DNA from: Hondaea fermentalgiana
Lineage: Eukaryota; Sar; Bigyra; Thraustochytrida; Thraustochytriidae
Length of the DNA stretch: 39,737 nt
NCBI GenBank assembly: GCA_014084085.1
Contig: NPFB01000116.1
Span: 4,584 to 44,320, forward strand
Direction: 5' to 3'
Shown: in pieces, positions 37,301 through 39,737 of the stretch
Numbering within the stretch: position 1 is the stretch's first letter
Layout: each line of letters starts with the position of its first letter
Notes under the pieces: generated by a model
What the model was told of the DNA's origin: nothing
What the model saw: the letters and a program-made list of their open reading frames with translations, nothing else
Database searches by the model: none
Position numbers and translations under genes: made by a program

Positions 37301-38668
37301 CTGTTCGAAGAAGTCTTCCGACAAGCTGTTCATAAGTTTTGAGCAGCTTGTGCTACTTTGGGCGAGAGAAGCCAGATTGAATTTAGCGAGGCTCACGACC
37401 TGGACAACGCAAAGAGGAAGAACGACCACCGCAACGAGAATTCGCGAAGCGCGCAACATGCGTATCGACTCATACCAAACTGCACAGAAGGAAAGGACAC
37501 AAATACTGAGCAGCGCCAAGTCGCAAGAGAAAACCAATGCAGGGGCCCACATTGGAACAGTTTCGACCACGCGAGATGTTTCGAGCACTCGATTGATGAC
37601 CCACATGGACGCCGCAGCCTGCGCGCCTGCCACAGCGCCGACGAGAACCGCCAGTACCTCTGCCAAGCTCTGGACCATCTCATAAACACTGACAATGAGA
37701 GTGCTGGCAATAATGCTTGCGACCTGAAATGGCACCATGCATAAGGCAACGATTGACGTGGCCTGGAGATAATCGCGCGAAGCAATCATCTGAGACGAAG
37801 ATCCGCTACTCTTTGTCGACACAGAAAGCGAGTATGCCGCGAGAGCACACGCTGAGATGATCAGAAACGCATTCAAGTACGCGGCAAGCTGAATGATGTG
37901 TTGCCCTGCGGTCTCGAGGCCATCAGTTGCCTCTGTGACAATCGCGCCCACAGGAACTACCGCGCTAGTTGGAGCCACGCGAGGTCTCCCCGCTACGTGC
38001 CATGTCCTTGTTTCTCGCAAAATGTCATCGTGAACGCGTTGCGCGCCATAGAGCGCAACCGCGTTGGCGATGGCCATGACAGCGCCAATAAGAAGTGCGC
38101 ATAATGCTTCCTTGGAAGCAACATTGTGGATTGAGAGTGATGGTAGGACGACGCAAATAACGCCTCCAGATAGAATGAGACCACTGAGAACCATGAGCGC
38201 AACTTGCATGCGACGCGAGATGCCATGCACGCGTCTTTTTTTCCGGAGATTCGACATGACTTGAAGCATGTGCTCGGTTGATGCGCGAGTCGGCGGTCGT
38301 TCCTCCACCGAATCTTCGTCCTCGTCTTGTGCGTCGTCTTTATTTTCATGCAGAAACGCATCGGCAAGGGAACGCACGATTCGCGCAAGATCTGTTTCGA
38401 AACCGAGGTTTTCTAGTGAATCCTGCGAAACGAACGTGATTTGCCATAGCTGCCTTACATTATGGCCATGTAAGGCTTCGGCAAGATGCTCGGCTTGGGC
38501 CTGTCTGGTTTCGGGCGCCACGAGCTTTTGCCCAGCTTGTCTTCGCGTTGTTCGCCTATGCTTTCCATGCTGCAGCGCAAGAGCTATTTTGACCACATCT
38601 TGCACGGCACTGTGACGATGCAGACGCATATGCGTCGCGTCCGGGCGCGACGCCGCCCCTGGGAGCAT
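28364..38668 (-). CDS. Giant polytopic membrane protein with mosaic Cys-rich, Pro-Thr, kringle and WSC-like ectodomain
   Basis: A 3,434-residue uninterrupted frame; no known family covers its length. An N-terminal cytosolic part (1-153) is followed by about nine hydrophobic helices (about 156-636). The helix 7-8 loop is Cys-rich while the helix 8-9 loop is Lys-rich, so the N-terminus is cytosolic and everything after 636 is outside. Ectodomain in order: an FN2-like module (894-961) within a Cys-rich region of eight DCGG-type units (640-1480); a Pro-Thr stalk (about 1703-1990); a module with CLRWTQEAADLDLAL, loosely DUF2135-like; further Cys-rich segments; an EGF-like then thrombospondin-3-like calcium loop (DSDGDGVMDCEDKCPFD, about 2795-2812); RRRR (2840-2843); a kringle with an insertion (about 2863-2984); a WSC-like module (3046-3101); and a propeller-like C-terminus (3190-3434). 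A receptor or adhesin is likely, by inference only. A start at Met14 is equally possible. Confidence 0.9.
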   Translation of the reverse strand: MLPGAASRPDATHMRLHRHSAVQDVVKIALALQHGKHRRTTRRQAGQKLVAPETRQAQAEHLAEALHGHNVRQLWQITFVSQDSLENLGFETDLARIVRSLADAFLHENKDDAQDEDEDSVEERPPTRASTEHMLQVMSNLRKKRRVHGISRRMQVALMVLSGLILSGGVICVVLPSLSIHNVASKEALCALLIGAVMAIANAVALYGAQRVHDDILRETRTWHVAGRPRVAPTSAVVPVGAIVTEATDGLETAGQHIIQLAAYLNAFLIISACALAAYSLSVSTKSSGSSSQMIASRDYLQATSIVALCMVPFQVASIIASTLIVSVYEMVQSLAEVLAVLVGAVAGAQAAASMWVINRVLETSRVVETVPMWAPALVFSCDLALLSICVLSFCAVWYESIRMLRASRILVAVVVLPLCVVQVVSLAKFNLASLAQSSTSCSKLMNSLSEDFFEQSLSCTKYIGTGYVSQGIDGFRTVAGPGETVYCGSGASNKARGAFVWERNPVVSAQSATGFVDYFGCLNFDCCDAFADAAAQIDALLFATAILLLVVCLALVAALSYVLEHAAENSDTAFADLFEEAVTKDRKEEVPEKKMRSTARKDRKLSLQHTHAPYLGYAFGLLVLLVLVGVLLTGYSSVSQVLVDYDAFVDFANMQPTTCSSTNVTSFSDECPAPGICTMLVKECCINGIRDGPEAGTDCGTSCGVLCENGQTCALNSDCVTGCCDISSGTCTLCSLSSDGEFPPLTCSNGVQDGDETCVDGGGDDCVAIDCDIEDIDDASLETQCRYRGQQCAIVGSRCGLGEGCARDADCQTGLLCGSDRTCISTTTTGLAIRATGLNITAYHEALQASTATQTRGLGKSCDTSSQCSTLNCASPSCRTTRDTGPPLARNSPCVFPFRYEGVLHTTCIDAEEATPANWSYFVNLRTTSDTKTNETGQRTYWCATEYSYEPDANPDAWGFCNCGAEDLNDIHVCTPYLLDFYVSPPAQCNETCGEDCALIGFPLCANGANCSLDRDCDSNYCFEGSCISCGDKILNGLESDVDCGGSACAPCADNATCTEDADCESKMCEDGRCISCVDGVQNGQETCVDGGGAACSRQGFLCPPLESCETAADCALQLGAPATCSADLLRCEGLQDGAQTGTETDIDCGGYDSGAPKCALNKTCEVNGDCLTGLCGKDHRCIVSNEKIPSVCDAANASTSEVCGGECARWNVLCEPGTLVGVGEGDACSTGVELDGICAFASNLTFSSAIQSSAIIEEDLCFNGVADLLESDVDCGYPCRRLCPIDNLCRNHSDCQTNFCNGNTGVCSSLSSGAFVPCLLPDGEQNAWESDVDCGGECSVFGITCGDGSTCTHDRDCTSDRCTNGLCVSCENGIQDGSETGIDCGGDTCDLCSIGQGCSTGLDCAGFPLYASCSNGTCTSPACEDLLSESDLEQACDGIMAISLGLLSDVVSAQGRCTALADAAPFIGATSRGSPLCPAPTTCTEVSVALTVPRWANVTWNSTMTTAASYLETKPGHLSEDGTTRTYRLQGPLEILRTALALASVCTQDDNQQAASTLSVALTLESVDEPCMIVAPEETVISVRLAENHPKYTVKASIYILSGSSSRPADELPVTVQLRNACFDDASCDLDAVGSEISGVVQNGKLSVETQVSTISARKGNFALSFQGFASSENRRKYLNQTTSTTIDFGTVYLQSTTVMPTSFPTKEPTMHPTQYPTRVPTLEPTVSPTKTPTQAPVTPAPTRSPSADPTTKAPTFTPTNSPTLTPTQSPTSDPTQRPTDAPTLSPTLHPTDSPTDFPTEFPTDSPTLSPTASPTKSPTENPTSAPTLAPTTSPTEAPTLSPTATPTQAPTETPTLFPTAHPTQAPSPKPTNAPVIGTPAPTDPTVAPTQSPTESPTNDPTENPTSTPTKSPTESPTAKPTMAPTVRPSSQAPTSAPTDTPTTAFPTTAPTMTPTNAPTLDPTPKPTVTPTLRPSAAPTSFPTFEDASFTPVAVQMTFCGGVSDGEKVTSMSNDQVTITVSSVASDDGSSVNCRVLNVCGLQQASGTFSVSISGDSIESLTTSIDCTLGGACSCGDTSVCTENDQFPGQLSFWVRESIPETSIRACLRWTQEAADLDLALGFYVTDDDTSAQQDQTQCQVRSGAVAKCGGAELQQTRDANERGAEGIIIHEVHQTTYTFSALNYETNLATEISGAYLVLDGFGISGDEDDLPTFQLGDAADRSAYQTWPGAWAGGMFRNASTWARLACINGGDEDALVVAGAPLYTMNRPAEMASCPDTSSGNLTTRCGGGIEAMSERAFAEFRQQTAAPTLSPTVRNGENIVASPTQPPSMLDLFPENPVEMASSRDLTNSTLPAVSAMQPSRGNYTAMNVYDIEEDGNCFTAASYEAAKATCLQEYGGTLCTAAGLEALPLDQLPAASTCDANSGKAWMGTSCVNGTEASLAQEVGSAWPVCNYAACSNKSYPGERCWHDGSKPRSCKDSWEFQGVFDSNSTYVNTLALCDECAEDEDCRLYVFVGFPGIDEPRYDFEQECSEAGNATSCEIPADKVPGECMLEGSNGDSSNQTCGLGDSAYTEEDGYCFELEYPGAYTEGACACADFQQGVLEGSTCIARDETSQVLCCVAEDTSTQDFASMLSFRISSDAVEKYTDGIFGHFAVSFAASEPPEEARLFMYPENASIITAGLLETGQSSLDASTACAEEAVLSAHGIDVSAASLTAGGYYHVRANLPTGPGVYYACVLRPAALSENPCSDSPVCALSDDGPAAIISACLPFEIKCDSGYMGAECNECITSSDSDGDGVMDCEDKCPFDHTVQTSEDLEGDEGCGDPDRLAQNSRRRRALEDENSSTFLSNRTTTVSNLECQAWDAQTPHGHTFDRVRESRGICDRDSSEPCGFPFEDEDGTVIESECVRNGRYCAGMGSVGLSSATQLKCSTCNRTIRASASTLGRHNKCRNPDDAPGGPWCFTTDPSVRWEYCYEDWESDTSTTNDEDVTFLLGGRSAGIYKVNAAGANLVVSPNSVTVAGLAVTPAMTSSGSLSPPEYVHLGCASGTETSFQGSVISTSLTDKTPAACAAYCTSRGRTAFSLYGGGDTCECLPSLPSTFIHYEADASGPSCMSESMSSACVAGKYLGYPFENTCYPSGSRSYCYIGSGRLGYGCTCRCTERCDDGAPCGGVSSVVRSVYSSHASHVAWPAAFVSDARPNAKSILAYDAQWRVKYSVHLESEQLSAPNALAFLPDGRLVVVDDDSKAIVVFTPERLVERVIAMSATLIEDSDQILLVADEVYLYALVGTSALMRCSLGGSTDTNCTETSLVFPSLTVSEDGSTGLPRALARPRAAAPSLLFMVDPTGSLYGFHVKKETFSSILSNGTAIWSDDGESVRDVTISSEDTIYLRFEDRIQTLNASYSWTLSELNAEFSMFDVINASSLEA
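29714..30082 (-). other. Kringle-like domain with FN2-like insertion (within the giant CDS)
   Basis: The kringle parts are CQAWDAQTPHGH and, about 75 residues later, CRNPDDAPGGPWCFTTDP followed by RWEYC, all highly diagnostic. In between are CDRDSSEPCGFPFEDEDG and YCAGMG, which look like the beginning of an FN2 module. The N-terminal kringle Cys pair (positions 1 and 2 of the usual six) is not evident upstream, so disulfide pairing must differ. Confidence 0.75.
32710..33568 (-). repeat. 12-bp-period Pro-Thr coding repeat (PTxxPTxx stalk)
   Basis: About 70 degenerate tetrapeptide units xPTx, many reading SPTxxPT, encode a stalk of about 285 residues in the giant protein. The codons for Pro-Thr vary (GGT, GGC, AGT and CGT endings on the plus strand), so the repeat is conserved at protein level more than at DNA level. 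It is likely a heavily O-glycosylated, extended spacer. Confidence 0.92.
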
Positions 38669-39737
38669 CAGGTAGACTTACAGACTGAGGAAGCGAGCCC
38701 CGAGCGAGCGAGGCCGAGCAAAAGGACGTAGGAGTGACCGACCACGTTGTTTGTTGAACACAGCGACGGGCCGAGCGATGGGCCGAGCGAAGGGCCGACT
38801 GCCAGACCTGCTCGCCCTCCGCGGCAGCGCTGGGCGCCGCGCCGCGCTGCGCCACCGTCAGCCCTTTTTCCTGTTCTGTGCGGCGCGGCAAGCGCGTGTC
38901 TGGCTGGGACACATGCGCGACGGTCTTCTTCTTCTTCTGCTTCTTCTACTTTGGTTTGGCCGTTACGGTGACAAGATGCCATGTGCCAGTGCCAGTGCGG
39001 CGGCCCGTCATACACAGGCCCTTGCCTTGGCCTCGCAGCGGACTCGTGTATACCACGAAGCTAGACTCGGAACCCGTCGTGGATGGATGGATGTTCAAGC
39101 CCAAGCCCTCCACCAAGGCCTCTCGGTCTGGGCGCGACGCCGCGTCTGGGGGGGCTCGCATTCCTCTCTCCCGCATCCCCCCCCGTCTGTCCCTCAATGA
39201 CATCAACGACCGACCCTCGCCACTGCCGTGCCCAACCCGGCCATTCACCCCTTTCGCGGCTCCAAAGGAGCCCCACTTCCGGGGAGCTGCGGCGCTCGCC
39301 GTCCCTCCCCGAGCCGCGCCCCTCCGCGCAGCGACGCGCGCTGCGCCTCCCGCCTTCCGCCTCGGCCACGGCGCCCTCGCTCGCGCGCGCGGCTCGCGCC
39401 TCCCATGGTCGTCAATGATCGCCGTCTCCGCACCTTCTGCTTTCTCGCGCCTCGAGCTGGACGCGGTTTGCCGCCCCGCGCCGCCTCGCGCCGCCTCGAG
39501 CCGCGCCGCGCCGCGCGAGAGCAGCGCCGCGCAGCGCCAGAGCAGAGCAGAGCAGAGCAGAGCAGCAGCGCGGCGCGGCGCGGCGCGGCCCGGAGGCGCG
39601 GCATGGGCTGCGTGCGAGCGAGCGAGCGAGCGAGCGGCGCGGGCGAGGCGGGAAAAGCGTCCTCCAGCGAGGCTCGCCGGGCAGCCCGGACGAGCATAAC
39701 ATAACCCCAACTCGAGCGGCGCGACGGCGGCCCGGGC
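38669..39737. other. GC-rich low-complexity region upstream of the giant gene
   Basis: Probably the promoter and leader of the giant gene near 38669-38900, then DNA with no credible gene. Repeats: CTTCTT run (38927-38948), GGAT units (39079-39092), AGAGC tract (39538-39562), GCGCG-GC run (39566-39592), and GAGC tract (39613-39635). Long frames on both strands here are Ala and Arg-rich and unrelated to known domains. Confidence 0.55.
39538..39637. repeat. Cluster of (AGAGC)n, (GGCGC)n and (GAGC)n microsatellites
   Basis: Three adjacent simple-repeat tracts: about five AGAGC units, about four GGCGC units, then about five GAGC units, close to the right window edge. They resemble the tract clusters ahead of the M6 protease, so a gene start on the plus strand beyond the window is possible. 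Confidence 0.85.

Noticed and set aside
28364..38668. The possibility that the giant frame and the polycystin channel form a PKD1/PKD2-like pair
   Set aside because: The giant protein has its membrane helices at the N-terminus and no GAIN, PLAT or polycystin domain, so the resemblance is limited to size and a large ectodomain.
38878..39710. Frames of 250-273 codons on both strands at the right edge
   Set aside because: They are dominated by Ala-Arg runs from GCGC repeats and lack any domain; nothing supports a gene.

Overview
This window looks like nuclear DNA of a GC-rich, intron-poor protist, most likely a stramenopile of the thraustochytrid (labyrinthulomycete) type. The reasons are a eukaryotic gene set (UFD1, GET1, a CID-domain protein, a polycystin-type channel, nuclear-encoded mitochondrial proteins), mostly single-exon genes, surface proteins with long Pro-Thr 'PTxxPT' stalks, and leaders full of short tandem repeats. 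The lineage is an inference; the eukaryotic nature is clear. A run of 100 N (11742-11841) marks an assembly gap.

Layout. 1-471: 3' end of a truncated gene with a degenerate receiver-like fold (+). 1139-4260: two tandem paralogous short-chain dehydrogenases with hydrophobic C-terminal tails (+). 4261-7274: about 3 kb without a credible gene, ending in a leader with many different tetranucleotide tracts. 7275-9572: a type I membrane M6-family metalloprotease (+). 10196-11251: UFD1 (-). 11252-12672: leader of UFD1, the gap, and an AT-richer block with an inverted repeat. 12673-16851: a polycystin-type cation channel (-). 17355-18356: mitochondrial ribosomal protein uL3 (-). 18778-19604: GET1, with the only intron I can identify (+). 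19866-20645: an unrecognised protein (-). 21474-22601: HMG-CoA lyase (+). 22927-23655: an NDUFAF3/Mth938-type protein (+). 23920-25800: a CID-domain, Pro-rich RNA polymerase II CTD-binding protein (-). 26974-28044: mitochondrial EF-Ts (+). 28364-38668: a 3,434-residue polytopic protein with a huge mosaic ectodomain (-). 38669-39737: low-complexity GC-rich DNA.

How the genes relate. Four products in 17.3-28.1 kb are predicted mitochondrial (uL3m, HMG-CoA lyase, complex I assembly factor, EF-Ts). UFD1 and GET1 serve ER protein quality control and tail-anchored protein insertion. Three products are predicted membrane or surface proteins: the M6 protease, the polycystin channel and the giant mosaic protein.

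The most striking item is the giant protein. It has about nine N-terminal membrane spans, then an ectodomain with an FN2-like module, eight Cys-rich 'DCGG' units, a ~285-residue Pro-Thr stalk, a thrombospondin-3-like loop, a kringle interrupted by an FN2-like insertion, a WSC-like module and a propeller-like C-terminus. It shares with the M6 protease both the Pro-Thr stalk style and an RRR-Ala-Leu basic site at a domain boundary, which suggests a common proteolytic maturation step.
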